DNA of 64,000 nucleotides from Scylla paramamosain (taxonomy: Eukaryota > Arthropoda > Malacostraca > Decapoda > Portunidae): positions 11,606,470 through 11,670,469 of the forward strand of contig NC_087178.1 in NCBI RefSeq assembly GCF_035594125.1, in the 5' to 3' direction. The notes below the pieces were generated by a model that saw only the letters and a program-made list of their open reading frames with translations, was not told the origin of the DNA and did no database searches. Below, piece by piece: positions 51,790-63,766 of the stretch. The number at the start of each line of letters is the position of its first letter. Position 1 is the first letter of the stretch. The translations under genes were made by a program, and so were the position numbers.

Positions 51790-51966
51790 CATCAGCACCG
51801 GCTTCTTCATTGTTGTAGTTATTTTGCAATGCATAGTATCTTTTTGCACATGTAATTGCAGTGAATAGATATATATGTGTAGCCTAGCATTGTTTTTTGA
51901 CAGCATACATGTTGTGTACACAAATTTTACGCAATATATTTTCTCTTTTTTTTTTTTTTCAGAAAA

Positions 51967-53754
51967 GTGAAGTTGAACAACATTCTAGACGAGCTAGAGA
52001 AACCTACCATGTCTGACGAGAGTGAAGTTAGTGATGAAGATGAACCCAGTGGAATGGTAAAACAAACTGAAGTACATGATCTTTACATCATACCTGCAAA
52101 TGATGGTGCTGTGACAGTGAAGATTCTGGCGAAGAAGAAAGCGTGGATATCTCTTATCTTCCTTCAACACAATTAACTGCTTTAGCAGTGATAGAATCTT
52201 TAGAGTCACAAGATAATGCAGATGAATGTGCTGAAGGACAAGAATCCCAGAAAAAGAAAATAATAAAACTCAGAAAATGGAAAGCACAAGATCTCCCAGA
52301 AAAGAGAAATGTCCCATGTTATCCACGCAAACCATCAGTTGCTGATATTCCGCATAAGCCTAGTCAGACATTTGAGCTTTTCTTGGATGTATTAGCAATT
52401 GACCACCTACTGAAACAAACTGTGAACTAAGCTATCCAGAATGGTAAACATTCATTCACGTTAACAAGTGATGAAATGAAAACCTTCAAAGGAATTTTGT
52501 TGGTGCCAGGGTACTGTTGTGTTCCACGTCACAGACTGCATTTGCAGAGACAGCCAGATGTCTACAATGAGCTTATTGCTGACTCCATGCATCAGGATCG
52601 CTTTGATGAGATAATGAAGTTCTTTCATGCTGCAGACAACACAAAGCTTCCCAAAAATGACAAGTATGGCAGAGTTTCTCTGTTCATGGAAATCCTGAAT
52701 GATAACTTTCTCAAATACAGGGAAGTATTTGGGCCAAGTAATATCTCTATTGATGAGTCAATGATCCCCTATTTTGGTCGATATCTGACTAAGCAGTTCA
52801 TTCATGGAAAGCCTGTGCGATGGGGTTATAAAGCATGGGTTGCAGCTGATCCAAATGGTTATGTTTTTGATATATCTGTTTTATCAAGGCAAAGATGGTG
52901 CTAAGAATAAGGGTTATGCAGCTTATGGACTTGGTGGAAAAGTTGTTTTTGATGTTTTGGATGTTATAGAAAAATATTATCCAATAAAGAAGTTATCCCT
53001 TTACTTTGATAACTTCTTTACATCACTCAAACTTATCGAAAAAATCAAAAGAGGGGGCCATGATGCTACTGGCACACTAAGAAAAAACCGAATTCAAAAA
53101 TACCCATTTACTAATCCTGCAAAGTTTATGAAATTACCTAAGGAATCTGAAGAACATTTTTGTGATGCTGAATCAGGAATAATTGCAGCACACTGGCATG
53201 ATAATGGCATTGTTACCATTGCATCATCTGAGTATGGTGTATCACCAGTAGTGAAGGCTGAACGTTATGTTGCTTCTCAAAAGAAACATATGAATGTTTT
53301 GATGCCAAATGCCATCCATCAGTATAATTGGAAAATGAGTGGTGTTGATAGACTAGATCAAAATATTGCACAGTACTGGCTTTTAATTCGTGGGAAAAAG
53401 TGGTACATTCCAATCGTCACTTACCTGATTACAGTATGTGTAAATAATGCCTGGATTTTTGCAAGGGAAGGAGGGTACAAAGAGGATATGTTGTCATTCA
53501 TATGTGCTGCTGCTACTGAATGGCTACAGAATCATGGCAAAAAGCCAAATAACCCAGAAAGATCACAATCAGTTCTCAGTGTTGCAGGTATATCTGCACA
53601 AATATGGTATGATAATGTTGGGCATCACATCATGAAGACAGATCCTCCAAGGTGCTGCTGTTGTCAGTTATGTAACACTCAGACTGTATTCATATGCAAG
53701 AAATGTAAAGTATACCTGCATCAAAAGTGTTCAGTACAGTATCATACCATGTAG
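51967..53754 (+). pseudogene. piggyBac-1 transposase, frameshifted
   Basis: Read in pieces. The N-terminal acidic region is 51967-52176 (MSDESEVSDEDEPSG). A shifted frame runs to a TAA at 52428-52430 (FELFLDVLAIDHLLKQTVN). The next piece, 52476-52904, has DEMKTFKGILLVPGYCCVPR then NISIDESMIPYFGR. After a shift near 52885, YQGKDGAKNKGYAAYGLGGK runs on to 53754. The catalytic Asp codons are intact at 52752 (SIDES), 53008 (YFDNFF) and 53347 (GVDRLD). The C-terminus has a Cys-rich finger (CCCCQLCNTQTVFICKKCKV). The enzyme excises and inserts at TTAA without leaving a footprint. Three frame lesions make this copy inactive as read. Confidence 0.92.
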
Positions 53755-53817
53755 GCCAGCGGAATCCTATGAAAATGTATCTAGGTTGTACTATTTCTTT
53801 TTCGATAACTATATTAT

Positions 53818-53819
<2 letters not shown>

Positions 53820-53887
<68 letters not shown>
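53820..53887 (+). repeat. (CT)n microsatellite in piggyBac-1 3' region
   Basis: About 68 bp of CT after the transposase stop. Confidence 0.97.
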
Positions 53888-53888
<1 letters not shown>

Positions 53889-54146
53889 GGGGTTCTAATC
53901 ACTGGTTTTCTTTCATTTATAGTGAAGTAATTCTCATATTTCTTTTTTAGTGAAGAAATTATTATCATGTATCAAAAGTGAAATGTATCTGTTTTTTTCA
54001 ATTTTTCTTCCTTGCCAAGAATTGTATCCTAGGACCCTCCTTTGACTTTTTTATGTGAAAAAGAGTAAACTTGTTTCCCATAGTGCCCATATATGTTCAA
54101 ATCAAGGGTTTTTTCTTTCTTATGTTTTTGTTAGTACATGCTAACA

Positions 54147-54203
54147 GTTGCGTTTACGCAACATGTAATGTGGTCGGACCGCCACTTGTTGCATTTGTGC
54201 AAC
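54147..54203. repeat. piggyBac-1 right subterminal 16-nt near-palindromes
   Basis: GTTGCGTTTACGCAAC at 54147-54162 and GTTGCATTTGTGCAAC at 54188-54203, matching the left set. Confidence 0.85.
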
Positions 54204-54347
54204 AATAGATTTTTTGCAATAAAATGTAAGAAATTGCACATATGGAGTTTTTTTTTTATCAAATTTCTGCAGTTTCCTTTCACATTATGCATATAGCAAA
54301 GCAGCAACATGAAATTCTAACTTTCATTTTTTATCGGCTTAAATGGG

Positions 54348-54351
54348 TTAA
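54348..54351. repeat. TTAA target duplication, right end of piggyBac-1
   Basis: TTAA following the AAATGGG terminus. Confidence 0.92.
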
Positions 54352-54460
54352 CTCCACACCAGTAGGCCTAGGCATCTGTGCTACCACTGCACTAGATGCA
54401 CGGTAATTATTAGAAACTTGTTTTCAAGAAAAAAGTGTCTAGTGCACTGGCAAATATGGT
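54352..54460 (+). repeat. GA-associated interspersed repeat, copy 3, right part
   Basis: CTCCACACCAGTAGGCCTAG through TTTTCAAGAAAAAAGTGTCT and GCACTGGCAAATATGG. It corresponds to 28115-28235. Confidence 0.75.
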
Positions 54461-55129
54461 AAATATTTATTTACTTTTCTCAGTGGAAGGGCTTTGTTGG
54501 AAACATTAATTTCTAACAGGTATATGATAAATGGTGACAGGCATTGTCATGAAATGAAGTTTAACAACCCATCTTAAACAGTGGGTTTTTAATCAGCTAG
54601 GGTCTGGGCCTCAAGAAGAACAGAACTCTGGACCCAAGTTTTTATAAGCACATTCCCAGTGTGGCTCATGCAGTTACACTTAGGGGTGAGTAGCAGTCAC
54701 TCCAGCTACCACACAAAAAAGTTGCTGTACTCCACTCAACTTACTACTCCAGGTGGGCATTCCAGTCAACATTCCAGCTAAGTACTCTGACCAGTCTCAG
54801 GCCTGTGCACTATTAGGTACTTAGTTAAGCTTAGGTCTGCCACTAACATACTATAACTTGGGCTTGCCATCAATGCATATTGATGCCAAGTTCCCAAATG
54901 TGTATCGCTTGCCACACTTCCACAAGGAGAGCTACATTTCCACTTCATAGGTGTTTCACTGATTGATTTTTTTGGTAATATCATACACATAACATACACA
55001 ATACACAATTCTTAAGTATGTCATTGTGTAGATCTCTTAATTTATATTTTGTATGTTAATTCCCACAAATGTACACCACAAATCTGTATTACGGAAAAAT
55101 GTTTTCTATTTTAAAACATTTATTGAAAA
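54461..55129. other. Non-coding interval
   Basis: Nothing recognised. Confidence 0.45.
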
Positions 55130-55179
55130 TTCAAGAAACGAAACAAGAGCAAAGTAGTGTTTTTTTTGACAGAATTTAT

Positions 55180-56230
55180 TCAATAAAGCCTCTTTCAGCA
55201 TCAACCACATCATCACAATCAGATCATCTCAAAATTGAGAGGATAAGAATTTTACAATACTAGGAGACAAATTTTGAAATGCCTGGCAGATTCTCTACCT
55301 CAGCTCAGCTTCATTGTTATGGGTAGTCTTTTTAGTGATCCTTTTAACTGCTCCTCCATACAAAATAGTCAAAGGGATTGTAGTCAGGTTAGTTTAGAGG
55401 CAACATACCTGGGGTAACATGGTAAAAAAAAAAATTATCCTCAAGCCACTTCTGATTTTTCCTGGCCTTGTGTGCTGATGCAGAATCTTGCTAGAACAAG
55501 TATTGTCTTCTGCAGCAACTTCCAAGGCTTGATTATGGTTGCTAGAACTTCTTGGTTCTTTTTTGGTTCTATTTTGGTTCACTCTCAGGCCTTCTTTAAT
55601 GATGTGTGTGGCATAACATGCCTGTCACTGCTGACAACACCAAAGACCACAATGTGAACAGAAAACTTTGTTTTCATGATTCTGGGCACATCTTTAGGAC
55701 ACATAGCCAACTATCTATTGTTCTGCTTGTTGTGCACTCATCCTGGCAAAAGATTTTCTCATCAGAAAAGAAAAAAAAAACTTGCTGTTTACAAGATTTG
55801 TTTTTGTCATTTCAGTGAGCAGTCCCATCCACATTTTGTGGAGTTATTGCAAGGATCTTCAGTCAGAATGCTTTCAGAATGGCACAAACACAGAAATTTC
55901 AAGGATTGAGATGGAGGGATCAGTGTCATTGAGTTGCTGCACATACAAAATTAAATTGCCACTCTTCACTCCTCAATTGCATGTCTCTGGCAGTCATGAT
56001 CTCCACATCAAGGTCAGGATCTACTAACAGCTTCCTAATTCTCTGGACTGTCCTCAGTGGCAACTTCAACTATGATGACATTGTTGGTCATCCCAGTTCA
56101 GATGGAGTAAACTATCACCTTCCTTCTGCACTCCTCAGGCAACTCATAACCATTTGTTCTGTTTGGGATCTGCATTCTTTGAAGCCTAAGTGTAAACTGA
56201 AAATCCTGAATTAATAGTGTGGATGCAGAA
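55180..56230 (-). pseudogene. mariner-like (Tc1/mariner) transposase remnant
   Basis: Minus-strand pieces in order. FSDEKIF near 55775 carries the first catalytic Asp. A LWSLVLSAVTGMLC-like strand lies near 55640. QDSASAHKARKNQKWLEDNF at about 55500-55440 carries the second Asp. Degraded LNLTTIPLTIL at about 55400-55370 stands where PDLNPLDYFLW-type sequence (third Asp) is expected. HNNEAELR and a C-terminal helix region follow. Sequence upstream to about 56230 is too eroded to assign a helix-turn-helix. Many stops. Terminal repeats were not found. Confidence 0.62.
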
Positions 56231-57409
<1,179 letters not shown>

Positions 57410-58285
57410 ATGTATTTACCTAGTTGTGAGATACAGGATAAGTGCCACACTAGATTCATGCTGTCCCATCTCCATATTGACTTATCCAAATTTTCTTTAA
57501 ATTTATGAACTGTCTTGGCACACACAGTCTCATCAGTAAGTTAATTCCACACTGCTATGCTTCTGTGAGAAAAGCCATGTTCCTTAATGTCTGTTCTGCA
57601 AACACTCCTTTTCAATTTTCTTCCATGTCCTCTGGTACCTCTCGTATCTGGTATCACAAGGTCATCCTTGTCCAACTTTTCCATCCCTTCCAGTATTCTA
57701 TATAGTGCTATTAAATCACCTCTTTAATTTTTTCCAGTGTAGTCAGACCCAATCTCTTCAACCTCTCTATAACTATACCCTCTTAGGCTTGTAGGGATTT
57801 TTGCTGCAGCTCTCTGAATTCTTTCTAGCTTTCTGATATCTTTCTTCATACTTGGTGACCACACTAATCTTGGACATATTGTTATCAGTTTTTTTTTATC
57901 ATATCTTCACCAATAAAGGTGAGTGCCATCTTGATGTTTCTCAGCATATTATATGTTTCTCCAGTGATCTTGTTAATATGCTCTGCAAACAACAGTTTAT
58001 TAGAATTGGTTAATCCCAGATTTTTCTTCTGTTCTTAAAGTAATTTTCTCATTTCCCAAATAGTAGTTGTCTTCTGTTCTTTTTGCACTCTTTCCAAACT
58101 TCACCACACTGCATTTCTTGGCATTAAACTCCATGTTCCATCTCAACAACCATTCATTTATCTTAATTAAGTCTTGATTCAGACTTTCACAGTCTTTTTA
58201 TTTGTTACTTTTCTCATAATCTTAGCATCATCAGCAAAGAGGCTTATGTAGCTTGTCACTCCTCTTGTCATGTCATTTACATATA
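57410..58285 (-). mobile_element. LINE-B fragment, 3' part
   Basis: Minus-strand LINE-B starting (3' terminus) at the conserved TATTTACCTAGTTGTGAGAT on the plus strand. It includes the C-terminal block and the RT motif C region (SLFADDAKIMRKVTNKK near 58240-58180). It is interrupted at 58285 by a Tigger derivative and continues at 59054. Confidence 0.82.
58284..58285. repeat. TA target duplication of the Tigger derivative, left
   Basis: TA before CAGTAAAATCCC, repeated at 59052-59053. Confidence 0.85.
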
Positions 58286-59051
58286 CAGTAAAATCCCTTT
58301 CATCTGGCATTTGAGTATCCAGCAGCTTCAAGTATCTGGCACATTTTTCCCTGAGCCTTAAAATCAATAAAAAATCAGTGTGTACCCATAAAATCAATTA
58401 AAATTCCCACGCGAGGCATACTTTGTCCCCTCGCCACCAGAGCACACTGCTTTGCGCCACCCGCGGCCCACTGCACTGTGTTTACTCAGTGACTCAGTCC
58501 TGCGTGTGCACTGTTTATCGCCTGACGCCTTCATAATGCTAAAGTTGTAGAAAAGAGGAAGCATGTTGTGCTTACACTTAAGCAGAAGGTAGACATTTGT
58601 CGATGATTAGAGAGAGGTGAAAGCAGACTGCAACTAATGGCGGAATATGGTGTGGGCTCATTAACTATTTATGACATTAAATCCCAAATGAAAAAGTTGC
58701 GGGATTACATGAAAGCCATTGACACCCCAAAGGCAGCGGAAAATCATCACACACTGCAGTATCATCGTGGTGAAATGATGGACAAAGTATTATACGAGTG
58801 ATTCAGCTTGAAAAGATCAGAAGGAGTCACAATTACAGGCCCAATGCTACAACTGTGTGTAGGTGAGTGTGAGGTGGCAGTGCGGGTGGCGACGCACGGC
58901 ACGGCGATCAGCTGATCTTTGTTGTAATAAGATGCGTGAGTGTAGGGTGGTGATTGTGGACATAATTTCACTTCTATTCAAGTATCTGGCAATATTCAAG
59001 TATCCGGCATGTCGGTGGTCCTGTGGATGCTGGATAAGAGGGATTTTACTG
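58286..59051 (+). mobile_element. Non-autonomous Tigger/pogo element (766 bp)
   Basis: Ends CAGTAAAATCCCTTTCATCT (left) and CAGTAAAATCCCTCTTATCC (right, reverse complement) with TA duplications, typical of Tigger/pogo elements. It contains the N-terminal DNA-binding part of the transposase and no catalytic core. It is inserted in a LINE-B RT region whose sequence resumes directly on the other side. Confidence 0.9.
58544..58801 (+). pseudogene. Tigger transposase N-terminal DNA-binding remnant
   Basis: In frame from 58544: VVEKRKHVVLTLKQKVDICR, a stop (TGA at 58604-58606), then LERGESRLQLMAEYGVGSLT and IYDIKSQMKKLRDYMKA, ending at a TGA at 58799-58801. This is the pipsqueak/CENP-B-type helix-turn-helix start of Tigger transposases (KRKxxTLxxKxxI...GESxxxLAxxYGVGxSTI pattern). 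The DDE domain is deleted. Confidence 0.82.
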
Positions 59052-59053
59052 TA

Positions 59054-60044
59054 TTGCAAACATAAATGGTGCTACTAATGATAATTGTAGAACTCATTTC
59101 AACTGTGATTACTGTCCTCATTTCTCTGTCTGTCAAAAAGTCAGTCATCCATTTTTAATAATGATCCTCCCAGTCCAATATTTTTCAATTTCCATATTAG
59201 CCTTTTGTATGGTACTTTATCAAATGCTTTTGTTAGGTCCAAGTATATGCAGTCAGTGCGTCTGTCTGTCTCTTGCACTATGTCCATTACTTTTGAGAAG
59301 AAGCTTATCAGATTGTTACACAAGATCATCCTTCTCTAAATCTGAATTGTCTCTTTGTTATCACATTGTTGTCTTCCAGGTATTTCACCTATCTGCTCTT
59401 GATGATGATCTTTTCATAAATCTATGATGCCACACTTGATCTATACTGGTCTATGATCTAATTTGTCTTCTTTACTTCCAGTTTTGTGATTTGGGGTAAT
59501 ATCCACCCATTTCCAATCTTTAGGTACTCTTCCTTCCAGCAGGGTGGCACTGATTATATTGTGTATCACTTTGGCTAGTTGTGAACAGCACTCCTTTAGA
59601 ATCCAGTTCAACACACCATCAGGTCCAATTGCTTTCCTTACATCCAGCTCTTCCAACAATCTCTACTTCTGATGATGATGTTATTACCTCTTTCAGACTA
59701 TTCTCATTTTCTATTGTTATCTTTTCTTCCCTAAAATAATTTTCCTTAGTAAACACTGAGTGGAAGTATCTGTTGAACACTTCTGCCATCTCTACTGGGC
59801 CTCTGACTGTTTTCTTCTCCAACTTTTTACTCTGCTGATGTCTTCTTTAATCTTCAATTTTCCATTGATAAATCTATAAAACAGTTTTGGTAGATCTTTA
59901 CATTCATCCACAACATTCTTTTTGTAATTCTTCAGCTCATCTCAGCGTATTTTGACATATTTGTTCCTATTTCTTATATAATTAGTCTACAAGTAAATTT
60001 TTATTTTCCCTCCACTTGTTCCATGCTTTTCTCTCTCCAGTCTA
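59054..60044 (-). mobile_element. LINE-B fragment, 5' part
   Basis: Continuation of the interrupted LINE-B. RT pieces: SKVMDIVQETDRRTDCIYLD and LTKAFDKVPYKRLIWKLKN (59329-59141), AIGPDGVLNWILKECCSQLA and EGRVPKDWKWVDITP (59659-59441). Linker pieces run to about 60040 (ENEKTVRGPVEMAEVFNRYF-like at 59822-59760). It is cut by the DIRS sequence starting at 60045. Confidence 0.82.
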
Positions 60045-60243
60045 ATTTTACTTCGGCAAATCACTTGTCTGCTAGATGGTGCCGTTCACATGAGATACAC
60101 TACACTTCGCCACACAGTCAGTTACTACGCAGACACCACACAAGTCGGATGTCGGTCCCGCCTCCTGTTCTGTTGTTACGACTTCTGTTATCGAGGAGTG
60201 ATAGGAATATTACAGTTTTCTTGTTTGGATTGTGTATTATGAT

Positions 60244-60483
60244 TTCCATTACCTGTTATAAGGGTGGAATATTGTCTTTAGTTATCCGTTACCTGATTAT
60301 AGGGCGGAGTATTGCCTATGGATATCCGTTATCTGATAAGGGCGGAGTGTTGCCTATTTGAATCCGTTACCTGATTTAAGGGCGGATTATGGACTATAAA
60401 TATCCGTTACCTTGTATAAGGGCGGATTATTGATTACATGATATCCGTTACTTGGTATAAGGCGGATTATTGGCAAATATTTT
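60244..60483 (+). repeat. Six-copy 40-bp minisatellite in the DIRS leader
   Basis: Units begin with ATCCGTTACC-like sequence at about 60246, 60286, 60326, 60364, 60404 and 60445. Each contains an AAGGGCGGATTATTG-like block. Confidence 0.92.
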
Positions 60484-60740
60484 ATGCTATATATATATAT
60501 AACAATATTTGGGCACTCTCGTGAGCCGACATAGGTGCGAGATGGTTCCATCTTGTTACCCATTATTGGGGCAAGAGGAATATTGCCTTATTTACAAGCC
60601 TGGGGGCATTTGACTTCCCAGATTACTATAAGGAAGGAGTTTTTGATTTAAAGTTACCCTGTGTGTGAGGTTAAGGCACCCGTGGGGTTATAAAAGGAAC
60701 TGCTGTTAAAAGGGGTGGCATCTTGTTAACATTAGCCGCC

Positions 60741-61941
60741 ATGTCTAGGACGCCTTCTGATGCTTGCCCCAGTCCTGAGAGATTCAGAACTACCAGCATG
60801 CCATGCACCTCAGCTAAGGTAAAGGAACTACACAAGGGGAGTAAACATGAAGAAAGATCCAGATCTAAGAGCCGTTCTACTCGTCATGAGAGGTTAAGTT
60901 ACTCTCGGTCACCTTCCCCTTCTCCAAAATACGCTGGTGAAGACAGCACTGCGCCTTCTTTGGGCATGATTATGGATGCTTTGACTGAGTTGAAGAAAGA
61001 CATGGACAAGCTTAAGAAGGAAAATAGGGCTGTGAAGTCAAAAGCAGTTCATAACAATGCTCCCCTGTAGGTGTCAAATAATACTTTGATGCCTGATTCT
61101 CAGGAATCACAGGCAGGATTTTCTGGATTTAGAACTCCACTGAGGGAGGACAGTGATGAGGAAGAGGAAATCCAGAGGGATGTTCCTCATGATAGTATAT
61201 TGTTACAAGGTGCTAAGAATTATGGACCCATGGAAACTGTCTCAAAAGAACTTGACAAGGAAATTGCTGCAATGGTGAACCACCTGTTTATTAATGGCAT
61301 GAGGCAGGAAGATTACAAAGCCATTGTAGAGGATGAGGTGACATTTAGACCAAATAACTGCCATGCATTAACTCAAGTGGATTGCAACCCACAGGTCCTG
61401 GACGCGCTGCCTGCAGAGGCAAAGAAGGCAGACTTCCGCTTAAGGGAAGTGGGAAAAAGATATTACCAAGGCAGCTACTATTGTTGTAAAATCGCTTATT
61501 GTGCTAGATAAGGTGGCACATGATGAAGAGCACCAAATTATTGCAAATGAGGTGGCCATGCTCAATGGTGCATTGGCATTATTGGGTAATGCCCACTACA
61601 GAAATAACTTGAACAGGCGACATATCATAAAGAGGGACATTAATCCCAAATATTCTCATTTGTGTGCTGACAAGGCTCCCATGACGGGTCTATTGTTTGG
61701 GGATGACCTGTCACGAGCCAACAGAAATATTGAGGAGGCAGAAAGGCTGGAAACCAAATTCACTTTTAAGAAGCCTACATCTTGGACTGCAAGCAGTGGC
61801 AGATTTGGTGGAGGTAAACAATGTAACTTTTTTGCCAAGGCCTCCTCCTGTGGATTCCCATCCAGATATCAGCCGTATGGTTTTCGCAGGATGCCCTCCA
61901 GTGGTGAACACAGGCGCTCCTACCCTGCTCCTACCCTGTGA
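60741..61941 (+). pseudogene. DIRS Gag-like protein, third copy
   Basis: Starts at ATG 60741 (MSRTPSDACPSPERF) with an Arg/Ser-rich N-terminus (SRSKSRSTRHERLSYSRSPS). A TAG at 61068-61070 interrupts it, and the frame resumes with NGMRQEDYKAIVEDEVTFRP and NCHALTQVDCNPQVLDALPA. A shift near 61450 moves it to the frame running 61501-61941 (EVAMLNGALALLGNAHYRNN). These blocks align with the Gag of the inverted copies, confirming a conserved capsid-like domain. The C-terminal tail is again rich in Arg/Gly/Tyr. Confidence 0.85.
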
Positions 61942-61978
61942 GAGGCCGGGGTCAACATAACCCCCGGCGTTAACCCAA

Positions 61979-62907
61979 GTGAAAGAACAATTTGAGGCTG
62001 GGCAACTTCACAAGTTTATCAATAAATGGTGTGTGATTACAAGTGACCTGTTCATTTTGGATATGGTGGAACATTATCATCTGAATATAGATGAAGCTAA
62101 TATCGGATATTTATTTAGAGAGGATATACAGTATGTCTTTAGTGAGGAAGATAAACTGATTATGCATTAGGAGGTTAAAAAATTGTTAGAGATAAAGGCC
62201 ATCATAGAGACACATGGACAGGATCAACAAATACTTTCACCAGTTTTTCTGAGGAAGAATAAGACGGGGGATTATAGGATGGTGTTAAATCTTGAAAAAC
62301 TGAACAGGCATGTAGAATATACTCATTTTAAAATGGAAAATTTTGAACAAGTATTACAGTTGCTTAGTCAAGGAGATTATATGGCTTCTATAGACCTTAA
62401 GAAAGCCTATTATTCAGTAAAAATTGAAGAGGAACAACAAAAATATCTGTGTTTTAGATGGCTGGATAAGATTTACCAGTTCACATGTCTACCTAACGGG
62501 TTTTCGGATGGTCCTCGTCTATTTACAAAACTTCTGAAGCCAATTTTCTCTACACTTAGGCATAAAAAGCCACAACATCACTAGTTATATTGATGATACG
62601 CTTCTGTATAGTAGCTCTTTGCTGAGATGTTTTGATTGTATGAATGACAACATTCAGTTGTTACAGAGTGTAGGTTTCTGCATAAATGTGGAGAAATCTG
62701 TTTTATGTCCCACTACGCGTATTGAGTATTTAGGTAACGTGATAGATTTGGTGGCCATGACAGTTACCTTGCCGGCGTGTAGGAGGGATGAGATTATACA
62801 GCATTGCTCTCTTTTAGTCAATAGACAGAAAGAAAAAATTAGAATTGTGGCAAGAGTGATTGGCCTGCTGCTGGCAGCAATCCCAGCTGTAGAGATGGGG
62901 AAGATGC
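61979..62907 (+). pseudogene. DIRS reverse transcriptase, third copy
   Basis: 61979-62170 encodes the N-terminal part, then a TAG. 62183-62584 has FLRKNKTGDYRMVLNLEKLN, QGDYMASIDLKKAYYSVKIE and CLPNGFSDGPRLFTKLLKPI. After a shift near 62570, SYIDDTLLYSSSLL gives an intact catalytic motif with the normal continuation. FCINVEKSVLCPTTRIEYLG and VIGLLLAAIPAVEMGK follow. Sequence stops matching DIRS after GKMH (about 62907). Confidence 0.88.
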
Positions 62908-63597
62908 ACTTTTTTGCTAGATAATTATGCACAACAGGTCAGACTTACTGGTAATTTATATAAAATAAAATTATAATATTTTTTTTATAAATAAAATTTA
63001 TAAAAAAATAACCAGTAAGGAAGAAACTGAGTGATGATGTTTACATTGCATGTACCAAAACAAAATAGTGGTCAGTTACGCACCAAACCTGACAACACAC
63101 ATAAGATTCACTGTGTTCCTTAGTATGATGTCATTATTCCTTGAGGTAAGACACACCTTCATACAACTGAAACTGCCCCCATCTTTTAACATTCTTACCT
63201 TGCATACATGTTCAACAAAACTTGAAGCTAATGAGAAAGTATCACTTTTTTTATTTATTATTATTTATTTTATTTTTTTTTTAGAAAATAGTTTATACCT
63301 AACAAAACAAAAGATTTTATAAGTGAAGAGAGCGTCGTGAGGTAGGGCAGCTTGTGGTGATGGCACTGAATATTTCAACAAAAAATATGTTGTAGAGAAT
63401 AAGGTAAATCTATTTTCACACATTCTAATGCTTTGAAAATTTACTAAAATATTACAACTAGAATTATGTGAAGAATGATGATAAAAAAAAATGTGATGTA
63501 CAAACTTTACTGAATATTCATTCATATGGAAAATGACTAAACTTATATAATAACAATATTAATAATGTATTATTGTTACTGTTGTTATTATTATTAC

Positions 63598-63664
<67 letters not shown>

Positions 63665-63689
63665 TGTTGTAATAGTAGTAATAGTAGTA

Positions 63690-63766
<77 letters not shown>

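Larger units (their letters stand above)
51360..54347 (+). mobile_element. piggyBac-1, complete ends (2988 bp)
   Basis: Bounded by TTAA on both sides, with ends CCCATTTGCGCTGC (left) and CCCATTTAAGCCGA (right, reverse complement). Five copies of a 16-nt near-palindrome (GTTGCGTNNACGCAAC-like) lie inside the ends, three left and two right. The transposase at 51967-53754 retains its catalytic residues but has frame breaks. It is inserted in the GA-associated repeat, and the flanks rejoin as the sequence seen at 28067-28235. Confidence 0.94.
60045..62907 (+). mobile_element. DIRS1-like retrotransposon, third copy, 3'-truncated
   Basis: Starts ATTTTACTTCGGCAAATCAC, the same 5' sequence as the copy at 18036. 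A leader with a 40-bp minisatellite (60244-60483) is followed by Gag (60741-61941) and RT (61979-62907). It ends abruptly at 62907, inside the region after RT, where the duplicated 25602-type segment begins. At the protein level it is clearly homologous to, but well diverged from, the inverted pair, so it is a separate lineage. Confidence 0.88.

Noticed and set aside
54461..55129. Possible second gene between piggyBac-1 and the mariner remnant
   Set aside because: Only short frames without motifs.
60244..60483. CRISPR-like regular repeats
   Set aside because: Units of 40 bp are contiguous tandem copies without unique spacers and lie in a DIRS leader.
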